Assembly: GCF_000425785.1 (NCBI RefSeq)
Contig: NZ_AUEC01000012.1
Coordinates: 62,001 to 126,000, forward strand
Length of the DNA: 64,000 nt
Direction: 5' to 3'
DNA from: Pseudomonas taiwanensis DSM 21245
GTDB lineage: Bacteria; Pseudomonadota; Gammaproteobacteria; Pseudomonadales; Pseudomonadaceae
Shown: in pieces, positions 8,660 to 17,622 of the stretch
How positions within the stretch are numbered: the first letter of the stretch is position 1
Layout of the letters: the number at the start of each line of letters is the position of its first letter
Notes under the pieces: model-generated
What the model was told of the DNA's origin: nothing
Databases searched by the model: none
The model's input: only the letters and a program-made list of their open reading frames with translations
Translations under genes and position numbers: made by a program

Positions 8660-10212
8660 AGCTGTTCATCCCCTGCGACTCCGTGGCCCGTGCCGTCGGT
8701 GCCGATCAGGTCGCCGATGCCCTGTTGCGCGAGGCCGAGCGTCGGCAATTGCCGCTGCAGATCCAGCGCACCAGCTCACGTGGTCTCTACTGGCTCGAAC
8801 CCTTGGTGGAGTGCGACTTCGGCCGGGGGCGTCAAGGCTTCGGGCCGGTTACCCCGGAGGACGCGCCAGCCTTGCTCGATGCGCTGGTGGGCGAGCCGGG
8901 TGGCCATTCGCTGGCCTTGGGTGCCGTTGAAGACATTCCGTATCTGAAAAGCCAGCAGCGCCTGCTGTTCGCCCGCGCCGGCATCACCCGGCCCTTGTCG
9001 CTGGAGGACTACCGCGCCCATGGCGGCTTCGAAGGCTTGCGCAGCGCCGTGACGATCGGCGGTGCCGATGTGGTCGCCCAGGTGCTCGAATCCGGCCTGC
9101 GCGGCCGTGGTGGCGCAGCCTTCCCGGCGGGCATCAAGTGGCGCACCGTGCGTGAAGCCGGCGCTGGACAGAAGTACGTGGTGTGCAATGCCGACGAAGG
9201 CGACTCCGGCACCTTCGCCGACCGCATGCTGATGGAGGGCGATCCGTTCCTGCTGATCGAAGGCATGGCCATTGCCGGTCTCGCGGTGGGCGCAAGCAAG
9301 GGGTACATCTATGTGCGCTCGGAGTACCCGGATGCGATCCGCGTGCTCGACCAGGCACTGCTCATCGCCCGTGACGCGGGTTATCTGGGCGACGACATAG
9401 TCGGCAGCGGCCAGGCCTTCGACCTGGAGGTGCGAGTAGGGGCGGGTGCTTATATCTGCGGCGAGGAAACCGCGTTGCTGGAGTCCATCGAGGGCAAGCG
9501 CGGAATCGTCCGTGCCAAGCCACCGCTGCCTGCCCTGCAAGGCTTGTTCGGCCTGCCGACCCTGGTGCACAACGTGCTCACCCTGGCCTCGGTGCCGACG
9601 ATCCTGGCCAAGGGCGCGGCGTTCTATCGCGACTTCGGCATGGGGCGCTCGCTGGGCACCATGCCGTTCCAGCTGGCGGGCAATGTCCGCTACGGCGGCC
9701 TGGTGGAACGCGCCTTCGGTTTGACCCTGCGGGACCTGGTGGACGGCTATGGCGGCGGCACCGCCAGCGGCCGGCCGTTGAAGGCCGCGCAGGTGGGGGG
9801 GCCACTCGGCGCCTGGGTGCCTCCCAGCCACTTCGACACCCCGCTGGATTACGAAGCGTTCGCCGCCATGGGCGCGATGCTCGGCCACGGCGGCGTGGTG
9901 GTGGCCGACGACACCCTGAACATGGCCAGCATGGCGCGCTTCGCCTTGCAGTTCTGTGCCGAGGAGTCCTGCGGCAAATGCACCCCGTGCCGAATCGGCT
10001 CTACCCGTGGCATGGAGGTGGTGGACCGGCTGATCGCCACCCGTGACCTCACCGAACGCCACGACCAGGCCCTGTTGCTGCGTGACCTGTGCGACACGAT
10101 GCAGTACGGCTCGCTGTGCGCCATGGGCGGGATGACCTCCTACCCGGTGGCCAGTGCACTCAAATACTTCCCCGCCGACTTCGGGTTGACCACCACGGAG
10201 GCCGCCCAATGA
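8653..10212 (+). CDS. fdsB: NAD-dependent formate dehydrogenase beta subunit
   Basis: 519 residues. A short N-terminal thioredoxin-like part precedes a NuoF-like core: GRGGAAFPAGIKW (FMN/NADH site), CNADEGDSGTFADR, ICGEETALLESIEGKRG, then ESCGKCTPCRIG with a distal Cys for the [4Fe-4S] cluster. This subunit reduces NAD+ with electrons from formate. The start (MLKLFIP) lies inside the end of fdsG and the stop overlaps the fdsA ATG, so the operon is tightly coupled. Confidence 0.95.
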   Translation: MLKLFIPCDSVARAVGADQVADALLREAERRQLPLQIQRTSSRGLYWLEPLVECDFGRGRQGFGPVTPEDAPALLDALVGEPGGHSLALGAVEDIPYLKSQQRLLFARAGITRPLSLEDYRAHGGFEGLRSAVTIGGADVVAQVLESGLRGRGGAAFPAGIKWRTVREAGAGQKYVVCNADEGDSGTFADRMLMEGDPFLLIEGMAIAGLAVGASKGYIYVRSEYPDAIRVLDQALLIARDAGYLGDDIVGSGQAFDLEVRVGAGAYICGEETALLESIEGKRGIVRAKPPLPALQGLFGLPTLVHNVLTLASVPTILAKGAAFYRDFGMGRSLGTMPFQLAGNVRYGGLVERAFGLTLRDLVDGYGGGTASGRPLKAAQVGGPLGAWVPPSHFDTPLDYEAFAAMGAMLGHGGVVVADDTLNMASMARFALQFCAEESCGKCTPCRIGSTRGMEVVDRLIATRDLTERHDQALLLRDLCDTMQYGSLCAMGGMTSYPVASALKYFPADFGLTTTEAAQ

Positions 10213-13088
10213 TCAATTTCTTCGACCCCCAGACCGACCTCGGAACCCCAGCGCGCGAAAGCGACGTGCAGGTCAGCCTGACCATCGACGGGCGCGCGAT
10301 CAGCGTTCCTTCGGGCACGTCCGTCATGCGTGCCGCCGCGTTGCTGGGCACCAGCATCCCCAAACTTTGCGCCACCGACAGCCTGGAAGCCTTTGGCTCG
10401 TGCCGGCTGTGCATGGTGGAAATCGAAGGCATGCGCGGCTACCCGGCTTCGTGCACCACGCCGGTCAGCGAAGGCATGGTGGTGCGCACCCAGACCCCGC
10501 GCCTGGCCGGCCTGCGCCGCAACGTGATGGAGCTGTACATCTCCGACCACCCGCTGGACTGCCTGACCTGCTCGGCCAACGGCAATTGCGAACTGCAGAC
10601 CGTCGCCGGACAGGTTGGCCTGCGCGAGGTGCGCTACGGCTATGATGGCGCCAACCACCTGGCGGAACAGAAAGACCAGTCCAACCCGTATTTCGATTAC
10701 GAGCCCAGCAAGTGCATCGTCTGCAGCCGCTGTGTGCGCGCCTGCGAGGATATCCAGGGGACCTTCGCCCTGACCATCACCGGACGCGGTTTCGACTCGC
10801 GGGTCGCGCCAGCCGGTGGCGACAACTTCCTCAGCTCCGAGTGCGTATCCTGCGGTGCCTGCGTGCAAGCCTGCCCGACCGCCACCCTCAGCGAGAAAAG
10901 CGTGATCGAGCTTGGCCAGCCCGAGCGAGCGGTCATCACCACGTGTGCCTACTGCGGCGTGGGCTGTTCGTTCCGCGCCGAAATGAAAGGCGACCAGTTG
11001 GTACGCATGGTCCCGGACAAGAATGGCGGCGCCAACCACGGCCATGCCTGCGTCAAGGGCCGGTTCGCCTGGGGTTATGCGACCCACCCCGACCGCATCA
11101 CCAAACCGATGATCCGCAAGCGCCTGGAAGACCCTTGGCAGGAAGTCAGCTGGGACGAGGCGGTGACCTATGCGGCCAGTGAGTTCCGGCGCATCCAGCT
11201 CAAATACGGGCGCGACTCGATTGGCGGTATCACCTCCAGCCGCTGCACCAACGAGGAAGCCTACCTGGTACAGAAACTGGTGCGCACCGCGTTCGGCAAC
11301 AACAACGTCGACACCTGTGCCCGGGTCTGCCACTCACCGACTGGCTATGGCCTCAAGCAAACCCTGGGGGAGTCGGCAGGCACCCAGAGCTTCGACTCGG
11401 TGATGCAGGCCGATGTGGTGCTGGTGATCGGCGCCAACCCCACCGACGCCCATCCGGTGTTCGGCTCGCAGCTCAAACGGCGCCTGCGCCAGGGCGCGCG
11501 TCTGATCGTCATCGACCCTAGGCGCATCGACCTGGTCGACTCGCCCCATGCCCGCGCCGACCTGCACCTGCAACTGCGGCCCGGCACCAACGTGGCCATG
11601 CTCAATGCCTTGGCTCATGTGATCGTCACGGAAGGGCTGCTGGCGCAGCGCTTCATCGACGCCCGCTGCGAGACCGTGGACTTCGCCCACTGGCGCGATT
11701 TCGTCAGTCAGCCGGAGAACGCCCCCGAGGTACTTGGCCCTGTGTGCGGTGTACCCGCCGAGCAGATCCGTGCCGCGGCGCGCCTGTATGCAACCGGTGG
11801 CAACGCGGCGATCTACTACGGGCTTGGCGTTACCGAGCACAGCCAAGGCAGTACGGCGGTAATGGGCATCGCCAACCTGGCCATGGCCACCGGCAACATT
11901 GGCCGGGAAGGGGTCGGGGTGAACCCATTGCGCGGGCAGAACAATGTGCAGGGCTCGTGCGACATGGGTTCGTTCCCCCACGAGTTGCCCGGTTACCGGC
12001 ACATTTCCAACGAAACCGTACGTGCCGAATTCGAGCAAGCCTGGGGCGTGACCTTGCAACCCGACCCCGGGCTGCGCATTCCCAACATGTTCGAGGCCGC
12101 GCTCGACGGCAGCTTCAAGGCGCTGTACTGCCAGGGCGAGGACATTGCCCAAAGCGACCCAAACACTCAGCACGTCACCGCAGCGCTGCTTGCCATGGAG
12201 TGCGTGGTGGTGCAGGACATCTTCCTCAACGAGACGGCCAAGTTCGCCCATGTGTTCCTGCCGGGCAGTTCGTTCCTCGAGAAGGACGGTACCTTCACCA
12301 ATGCCGAGCGGCGTATCTCGCGGGTGCGCAAGGTGATGGAGCCGCTGGCCGGCAAAGCCGACTGGGAGGCTACCGTGGCCCTGGCCAATGCCCTGGGCTA
12401 CCCGATGAACTACCGCCACCCGTCCGAGATCATGGACGAGATCGCCCGCCTCACGCCGACCTTCCACCGCGTCAGCTACACCGAGCTCGACCGCCACGGC
12501 AGCCTGCAGTGGCCGTGCAACGAGGCAGCGCCCGACGGCACGCCGACCATGCACATCGACCAGTTCGTGCGGGGCAAGGGGCGCTTCATGCTCACTGGGT
12601 ACGTGCCTACCGACGAGAAGGTCAACAACCGCTATCCGCTGCTGTTGACCACCGGCCGCATCCTCAGCCAGTACAACGTTGGCGCCCAGACCCGGCGCAC
12701 CGCCAACGTCGCCTGGCATGATGCCGACCGTTTGGAAATTCACCCTACCGATGCCGAGAGCCGGGGCATCGTCGAGGGTGACTGGGTTGGCATTGGCAGT
12801 CGTGCGGGGCAGACGGTGCTGCGTGCCAAGGTCAGCACACGGGTAGCGCCCGGGGTGGTCTACACCACCTTCCACTTCCCCGAGTCTGGCGCCAACGTGA
12901 TCACCACCGACAACTCCGACTGGGCCACCAACTGCCCGGAATACAAGGTTACGGCGGTGGAGGTGGTGAAGGTGTTCCAGCCGTCGCAATGGCAGAAACG
13001 CTACCAGGACTTCAGCGAGGAGCAGCGTCGTCTGCTCAAGGAGCGCCGCGCCGCGGAACAACCGGAGAAAGCCGAGGTACGTCGATGA
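10209..13088 (+). CDS. fdsA: Molybdenum formate dehydrogenase alpha subunit
   Basis: 959 residues, the usual length. An N-terminal NuoG-like part carries a [2Fe-2S] ferredoxin fold (Cys near 55-85), a His/Cys [4Fe-4S] motif with HPLDCLTC, two four-Cys clusters (CIVCSRCVRAC, CVSCGACVQAC), then the CAYCGVGC cluster leading into the bis-MGD domain. ARVCHSPT places the Mo-ligating residue at Cys374, so the enzyme is a Cys rather than a Sec type. It catalyses formate to CO2. The start overlaps the fdsB stop by 4 bases. No fdsC/fdhD-like sulfurtransferase gene lies in the operon. Confidence 0.96.
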   Translation: MINFFDPQTDLGTPARESDVQVSLTIDGRAISVPSGTSVMRAAALLGTSIPKLCATDSLEAFGSCRLCMVEIEGMRGYPASCTTPVSEGMVVRTQTPRLAGLRRNVMELYISDHPLDCLTCSANGNCELQTVAGQVGLREVRYGYDGANHLAEQKDQSNPYFDYEPSKCIVCSRCVRACEDIQGTFALTITGRGFDSRVAPAGGDNFLSSECVSCGACVQACPTATLSEKSVIELGQPERAVITTCAYCGVGCSFRAEMKGDQLVRMVPDKNGGANHGHACVKGRFAWGYATHPDRITKPMIRKRLEDPWQEVSWDEAVTYAASEFRRIQLKYGRDSIGGITSSRCTNEEAYLVQKLVRTAFGNNNVDTCARVCHSPTGYGLKQTLGESAGTQSFDSVMQADVVLVIGANPTDAHPVFGSQLKRRLRQGARLIVIDPRRIDLVDSPHARADLHLQLRPGTNVAMLNALAHVIVTEGLLAQRFIDARCETVDFAHWRDFVSQPENAPEVLGPVCGVPAEQIRAAARLYATGGNAAIYYGLGVTEHSQGSTAVMGIANLAMATGNIGREGVGVNPLRGQNNVQGSCDMGSFPHELPGYRHISNETVRAEFEQAWGVTLQPDPGLRIPNMFEAALDGSFKALYCQGEDIAQSDPNTQHVTAALLAMECVVVQDIFLNETAKFAHVFLPGSSFLEKDGTFTNAERRISRVRKVMEPLAGKADWEATVALANALGYPMNYRHPSEIMDEIARLTPTFHRVSYTELDRHGSLQWPCNEAAPDGTPTMHIDQFVRGKGRFMLTGYVPTDEKVNNRYPLLLTTGRILSQYNVGAQTRRTANVAWHDADRLEIHPTDAESRGIVEGDWVGIGSRAGQTVLRAKVSTRVAPGVVYTTFHFPESGANVITTDNSDWATNCPEYKVTAVEVVKVFQPSQWQKRYQDFSEEQRRLLKERRAAEQPEKAEVRR

Positions 13089-13288
13089 GTAGTGAAAACC
13101 TGGTGAAGATGGCCAACCAGATTGCCCATTACTTCGACAGCGAACCGGATCACGCCCTGGCGGTACAGGGCGTGAGGCAGCATCTGAAAAGCTTCTGGAC
13201 ACCGGCCATGCGTCGGCAACTGAGCGAGTGGAACCAAGCCCATGGGGGAGAGGGCTTGGACCCGAAAGTGCGGGAGGCTCTGGCCTAG
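13085..13288 (+). CDS. fdsD: Formate dehydrogenase delta subunit
   Basis: 67 residues beginning MSSENLVKMANQIAHYF, the small FdsD family. The start overlaps the fdsA stop (ATGA). FdsD is needed for a stable or active FdsGBAD complex in other bacteria, though its exact role is unclear. Last gene of the operon; about 160 bases follow without a gene. Confidence 0.9.
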   Translation: MSSENLVKMANQIAHYFDSEPDHALAVQGVRQHLKSFWTPAMRRQLSEWNQAHGGEGLDPKVREALA

Positions 13289-13451
13289 GGGAGGGAGTGC
13301 TGGTCCTGTCGCCGGCAACCCGGCTACTACAGAGGGTGTGCCGGGGTGGGGGTGGTGCGAAGATGAAATGTCCGTAATGTTTTTCTGTCGAGTCCTGGGG
13401 TAATGCTACGCTCGCGAAAACAACCCCATGCACTCGTTACGGAATTGCACC

Positions 13452-15263
13452 ATGGACATGAACTGGCACCAGGCCTTGCAGGAGAGCCTGAGCTGGCTTG
13501 CAATCGCCTCGTTCATCACCCTTGCCTGTTTCACCGCTGCGGCCGCGCTGGCAGTGCGCTATACCCGTTGGGGCAGCCAGTTCTGGCAGTTGGCCGGCCC
13601 TTACTTTAGTTTCCGGCGCAGCTGGCGGCCTCTGCTTGGGTTCGCGCTGCTGCTGGTGCTGACCTTGTTCGCGGTGCGCCTGAACGTGCTCTTCTCGTTC
13701 TGGTACAACGGCTTCTACAGCGCGTTGCAGGCCCTGAACCAGACAGCGTTCTGGTACTTGCTCGGGGTATTCGCGGTGCTGGCCACCATCCATGTGCTGC
13801 GCTCGCTGTTCACTTATTATGTGACTCAGGCTTTCAACATCCATTGGCGAGTCTGGCTGACCGAGCGCCTGACCGGTGATTGGATGCATGGCGACGCCTA
13901 CTACCGTGGGCAGTTCCTCGCCGAGCCGGTGGACAACCCCGACCAGCGTATCGAGTTGGACGTCAACGCCTTCGTGACCAATTCGGTGTCTCTGGCATTG
14001 GGTGCGGTCAGCGCGCTGGTTTCGCTGGTCGCCTTCACGGGCATTCTCTGGGGGCTGTCGGCGCCGCTGTCGGTGGCTGGGTACGAAATCCCGCGGGCGA
14101 TGGTATTCGCCGTCTACGTGTATGTGATCGTCGCCACCTGGATCGCCTTTCGCCTCGGGCGTCCGCTGATTCGCCTCAACTTCCTCAACGAAAAACTCAC
14201 GGCCAACTTCCGTTATGCATTGATGCGTCTGCGCGAAAACGCGGAGAACATCGCGTTCTACCAGGGCGCTCAGGTGGAGCGAGGCACGTTGCTCGGCCGC
14301 TTCACCGCGCTGATCGGCAACGTCTGGGCGTTGGTGTTCCGAACCTTGAAGTTCAGCGGCTTCAACCTGGGTATCAGTCAGGTGGCCGTGGTGTTTCCGT
14401 TCATCCTGCAGGCGCCGCGGTTCTTCAGCGGTGCAATCAAGCTTGGCGATGTGATGCAGACCTCCCAGGCCTTTGGCCAGGTGCAGGATTCGCTGTCGTT
14501 CTTCCGCGAGTCCTACGATACCTTCGCTCAGTACCGCGCCACCCTCGACCGTCTGACCGGTTTTCTCGATGCCAACCAGCAGGCCAGCGAACTGCCGCAG
14601 GTCACCACGCAGGACCAGGCACACGCGCTGGACATCAGCCGGCTGCAAGTGCTGCGCCCCGACGGCCACCCCTTGATCGCCGACTTGAATCTGAACCTTC
14701 AGGCCGGCCAGGCGCTGTTGATCAAGGGGCCGTCCGGCAGCGGCAAGACCACCTTGCTGCGCGCGCTGGCAGGGCTATGGCCCTATGCCGAAGGCTTGGT
14801 CCGCAGACCCCTGGGCAATCAGGCGCTGTTCCTTTCGCAGCGCCCATACCTGCCACTGGGCGACCTGCGAACCGCCATCGCCTACCCGGCGAGCAGCGGT
14901 GCGGCGGACGATGCGCGCATGCAGCAGGCGTTGCGTCAAGTCAACCTGCCCCACCTGGCCGAGCGGCTGGACGTCAGTTGCGACTGGTCGCACATACTCT
15001 CGGTTGGCGAGCAGCAGCGCCTGGCGTTCGCCCGGGTGCTGTTCAACCGGCCCCAAGTGGTGTTTCTCGACGAGTCCACTTCAGCCATGGACGAGGGGCT
15101 GGAGCATGCGCTGTATTCATTGTTGCGCAATGAGATGCCTGACACCTTGCTGGTCAGTGTCGGCCACCGCAGTACCTTGGCCAGCTTCCACTCCCACCGC
15201 CTGGAAGTGGATGGCCATGGCGGTTGGTCGTTGATCGAACAGGAGTTGCTACCCGTCGGCTAG
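13452..15263 (+). CDS. SbmA/BacA-like (YddA) ABC transporter
   Basis: 603 residues. The N-terminal membrane domain (about residues 1-330) has several hydrophobic segments and matches the SbmA/BacA-type fold. The C-terminal ATPase has Walker A GPSGSGKTT, signature LSVGEQQRLAFARVL and Walker B VVFLDESTSAMDE. This is the YddA-like half-transporter; such proteins probably act as dimers, and the substrate is unknown. The start MDMNWHQ at 13452 is chosen; an ATG 24 bases upstream is also in frame. Monocistronic. Confidence 0.88.
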   Translation: MDMNWHQALQESLSWLAIASFITLACFTAAAALAVRYTRWGSQFWQLAGPYFSFRRSWRPLLGFALLLVLTLFAVRLNVLFSFWYNGFYSALQALNQTAFWYLLGVFAVLATIHVLRSLFTYYVTQAFNIHWRVWLTERLTGDWMHGDAYYRGQFLAEPVDNPDQRIELDVNAFVTNSVSLALGAVSALVSLVAFTGILWGLSAPLSVAGYEIPRAMVFAVYVYVIVATWIAFRLGRPLIRLNFLNEKLTANFRYALMRLRENAENIAFYQGAQVERGTLLGRFTALIGNVWALVFRTLKFSGFNLGISQVAVVFPFILQAPRFFSGAIKLGDVMQTSQAFGQVQDSLSFFRESYDTFAQYRATLDRLTGFLDANQQASELPQVTTQDQAHALDISRLQVLRPDGHPLIADLNLNLQAGQALLIKGPSGSGKTTLLRALAGLWPYAEGLVRRPLGNQALFLSQRPYLPLGDLRTAIAYPASSGAADDARMQQALRQVNLPHLAERLDVSCDWSHILSVGEQQRLAFARVLFNRPQVVFLDESTSAMDEGLEHALYSLLRNEMPDTLLVSVGHRSTLASFHSHRLEVDGHGGWSLIEQELLPVG

Positions 15264-15296
15264 GGCGTGCACCTGTGGGAGGCGCCTGCCTGTAGT

Positions 15297-15926
15297 TCAG
15301 CGCCGCACTTGCGCTGGGTCGGTTACGGCGGACCACTCGAACTGGTCTGGCGCCAGGTACTGCACCTGCTCCGCCGGCAGCTGCGAATCGAGCCACGACC
15401 GCGCGTGTTCCGGCGCCAGCACCAGGGGCAGGGCGGTGCCGGCTCGTGGATCATGGTCCTGCGTCAGGATCACGAAACCATCGTCCTCTTCTGGCGCCAG
15501 CCCTATACGAATCTGCGTCAGCGCGGCGACGAAGATCGGAGCCCCGCTTTTCAGGCGAACGAAGTGGCACCGTCGCCCGTTAGGTGCCTGTGCATCGTCC
15601 GACCAGGCGTACCATCCGTCCGCCATCACCAGCGCTCGGGTCTGTGGCCACAAGGCATGGAAGGGCAGGCAGGCGCTGATGATCTGCAGTGGCGCGCTGA
15701 TCGACGCAGGCTGGCGCTTGCCCGCCCACAGCGGTGTCCACCCCCACGGACGTGGCGTCAAGCGCAGGCCGGTGTCGCTGTCGTGCAGGATCAGCATGCG
15801 AGTGCCCGGCTCGATGGTGGGGTGGCCAGGGGGCTCGTTGCTGGCGCTGTCGAGCACAGGCTGTTCGGCGCCCAGCACTCGCAGGTAGTCGGCAGGGCCC
15901 TGGTATTGGGCGAAGCACTCACACAT
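15297..15926 (-). CDS. Degenerate SRAP (YedK/HMCES-like) protein
   Basis: 209 residues starting MC, as SRAP proteins do once Met is removed to expose catalytic Cys2. The fold motifs are recognisable (PPGHPT, PWGWTPLW, ALVMADGWYAW, LPLVL). Against YedK, however, the Asn of the NAR motif aligns with Ser77, the catalytic Glu of GxYEW with Ala107, and the His of HxRMP with Gly163. Active SRAP proteins form thiazolidine crosslinks with abasic DNA through Cys2, Asn, Glu and His. Only Cys2 is kept here, so catalysis is probably altered or lost. The neighbours give no clue. Confidence 0.85.
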   Translation of the reverse strand: MCECFAQYQGPADYLRVLGAEQPVLDSASNEPPGHPTIEPGTRMLILHDSDTGLRLTPRPWGWTPLWAGKRQPASISAPLQIISACLPFHALWPQTRALVMADGWYAWSDDAQAPNGRRCHFVRLKSGAPIFVAALTQIRIGLAPEEDDGFVILTQDHDPRAGTALPLVLAPEHARSWLDSQLPAEQVQYLAPDQFEWSAVTDPAQVRR

Positions 15927-16028
15927 GGGCGTTACTCCCTGAGGCGGGTGGAGCGAAGCTGGAAGGCTCCGGGGTCTGTGGCACGTTACCTCGCCGACAG
16001 TGAAGCGTTGATGATCTATGCAGCGTTT

Positions 16029-17258
16029 TCACTGTGAGTGCACCTGGCTGCTGAAGTGGGGCAACAGGGCCAAGCCGACCAGCGTGGCGCCGGCGAATGC
16101 GGCGCCGACCAGGAATGTGGCCCGAAAACCTGCGCCGTCCCATAACAGGCCAGCGACCACGCTGGCACCCAGCAGCGCCGCGCCGGTGAGCAGGTGGAAC
16201 AGGCCAAAGGCCGTCCCACGCAGTCTGGCCGGGGCACTGTCAGCGATCAACGCACTGAATATGCCCTGCGTGAAGCCCAGGTGCAGCCCCCAGGCCACCA
16301 CGCCGAGTGCCAGCCCGATCCAGCCCGGACACAGCGCCAGCAGCAGGTCGGCGATCAGCAGCAATGCCAGCCCCAGCATCAGCACCACGCGGCGGCCGCG
16401 CCGGTCGGACAGCGTACCTGCAGGGTAGGCCGAGATCGAATAGGCCAGGGCCAGGAGCACCAGCACCGCCGGTGCCCACTGCGCGGCCAGGCCCATGTCC
16501 TGAGCGCGCAGCAACAGGAAGGCTTCGCTGAAGCGGGCCAGGGTGAACAGCGTGGCCAGGATGATCAGCCGCCAGTAAGCAGACCCTAGCCGCACCAACT
16601 GGCGCAGGGCAAGCGGTGAGCGTACGGGACGCGTCTTGGGCAGGGTGTCCGGCTCGCGGACGAAGGCTATGAGGATGAACACTGCCAGGAACGCAGGCAC
16701 CACCGCCACCCAGAACACCGTCTGGAAGTGACTGGAAGTCAGCCACATCACCCCGATCGCCAGCAGTGGCCCGAGCAAGGCGCCGACCGTATCCAGCGCC
16801 TGACGCAAGCCGAATGCTGCACCGCGAAGCTCTGGAGGGGTCACATCCGCCACCAGCGCGTCCCTGGGCGCCCCGCGAATACCCTTGCCGATGCGGTCGA
16901 CAAAGCGCGCACCGGTCAGCCACTCAAGGCCGGTCGCCAGCGGGAATACTGGTTTGGTCAGGGCCGCGAGGGCATAGCCCAGCACCGTGAGCAGCTTGCG
17001 TTTGCCCAGCCGGTCGCTCAAGGCACCGGAGAACACCTTGGTGATCGATGCGGTGGCCTCGGCGATACCCTCGATGAAACCCACCGCAACGACCGAGGTA
17101 CCAAGCACGGTCACCATGTACAGCGGCAAAAGGGCGTGGATCATCTCCGAGGAAATGTCCATGAACATCGATACGAAGCCCAGCGCCCAGACACTGCGGG
17201 GAATTTTCGGCAGTACCCGGGTGGGTCCTGAGCGTTCGGATTTTTCGGCGGCGCGCAT
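16029..17258 (-). CDS. MFS transporter
   Basis: 409 residues with about twelve hydrophobic segments. The MFS loop 2-3 signature is visible as GALSDRLGKRKLL, with DRIGKGIRGAPRDAL in the next loop and GTLSDRRGRRVVL in the second half. Two halves of six helices are separated by a hydrophilic loop. The substrate is unknown. The start at 17258 (MRAAEKSE) is preferred; an in-frame extension reaches back into the Fur-controlled region. It is divergent from the siderophore receptor, so an iron link is possible but unproven. Confidence 0.85.
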   Translation of the reverse strand: MRAAEKSERSGPTRVLPKIPRSVWALGFVSMFMDISSEMIHALLPLYMVTVLGTSVVAVGFIEGIAEATASITKVFSGALSDRLGKRKLLTVLGYALAALTKPVFPLATGLEWLTGARFVDRIGKGIRGAPRDALVADVTPPELRGAAFGLRQALDTVGALLGPLLAIGVMWLTSSHFQTVFWVAVVPAFLAVFILIAFVREPDTLPKTRPVRSPLALRQLVRLGSAYWRLIILATLFTLARFSEAFLLLRAQDMGLAAQWAPAVLVLLALAYSISAYPAGTLSDRRGRRVVLMLGLALLLIADLLLALCPGWIGLALGVVAWGLHLGFTQGIFSALIADSAPARLRGTAFGLFHLLTGAALLGASVVAGLLWDGAGFRATFLVGAAFAGATLVGLALLPHFSSQVHSQ

Positions 17259-17499
17259 GGTTGGCCTCGGCTTCCTACCTTCGAAACTGTAGGAGTCATT
17301 GGGCAGGTTGCAACATTGCTGGTGTGCCGGGTTGTTCATGCCAGCCGACCCGCTTTGCCGGCGCTGCGACAGTGCCCGAAAAACGTCTGGGGGCGACGCG
17401 GCGACCGTGCTCCCACTCCTGAAGCGAACATACCGAACCCCCGCTTGGCGAAGTTCCGTCACAAATATGTAAATTTCGTAAATAAGATTTAAACGCATT

Positions 17500-17514
17500 T
17501 GAGAATCATTATAT
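17500..17514 (+). promoter_or_regulatory. Fur box upstream of TonB receptor
   Basis: TGAGAATCATTATAT matches the 7-1-7 Fur consensus (TGATAAT-N-ATTATCA) at most positions, in an AT-rich stretch 109 bases before the receptor ATG. It implies iron-repressed transcription. Confidence 0.75.
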
Positions 17515-17622
17515 TCACCATCCCTGTTGGCCCCACACAATGCTTGCCGGGCCGAAGGGCGAGGGGCCCGTCGGCGCGCAGGCCGGGCCGTGCCTTTGCC
17601 CATGACCGCAGGAGAAGTGTCG

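Noticed and set aside
8776..10209. Long minus-strand frame opposite fdsB
   Set aside because: Antisense shadow in a high-GC gene; composition rich in His, Gln and Arg and no recognisable domain.
11334..13433. Long minus-strand frame opposite fdsA
   Set aside because: Antisense shadow; fdsA has full domain support.
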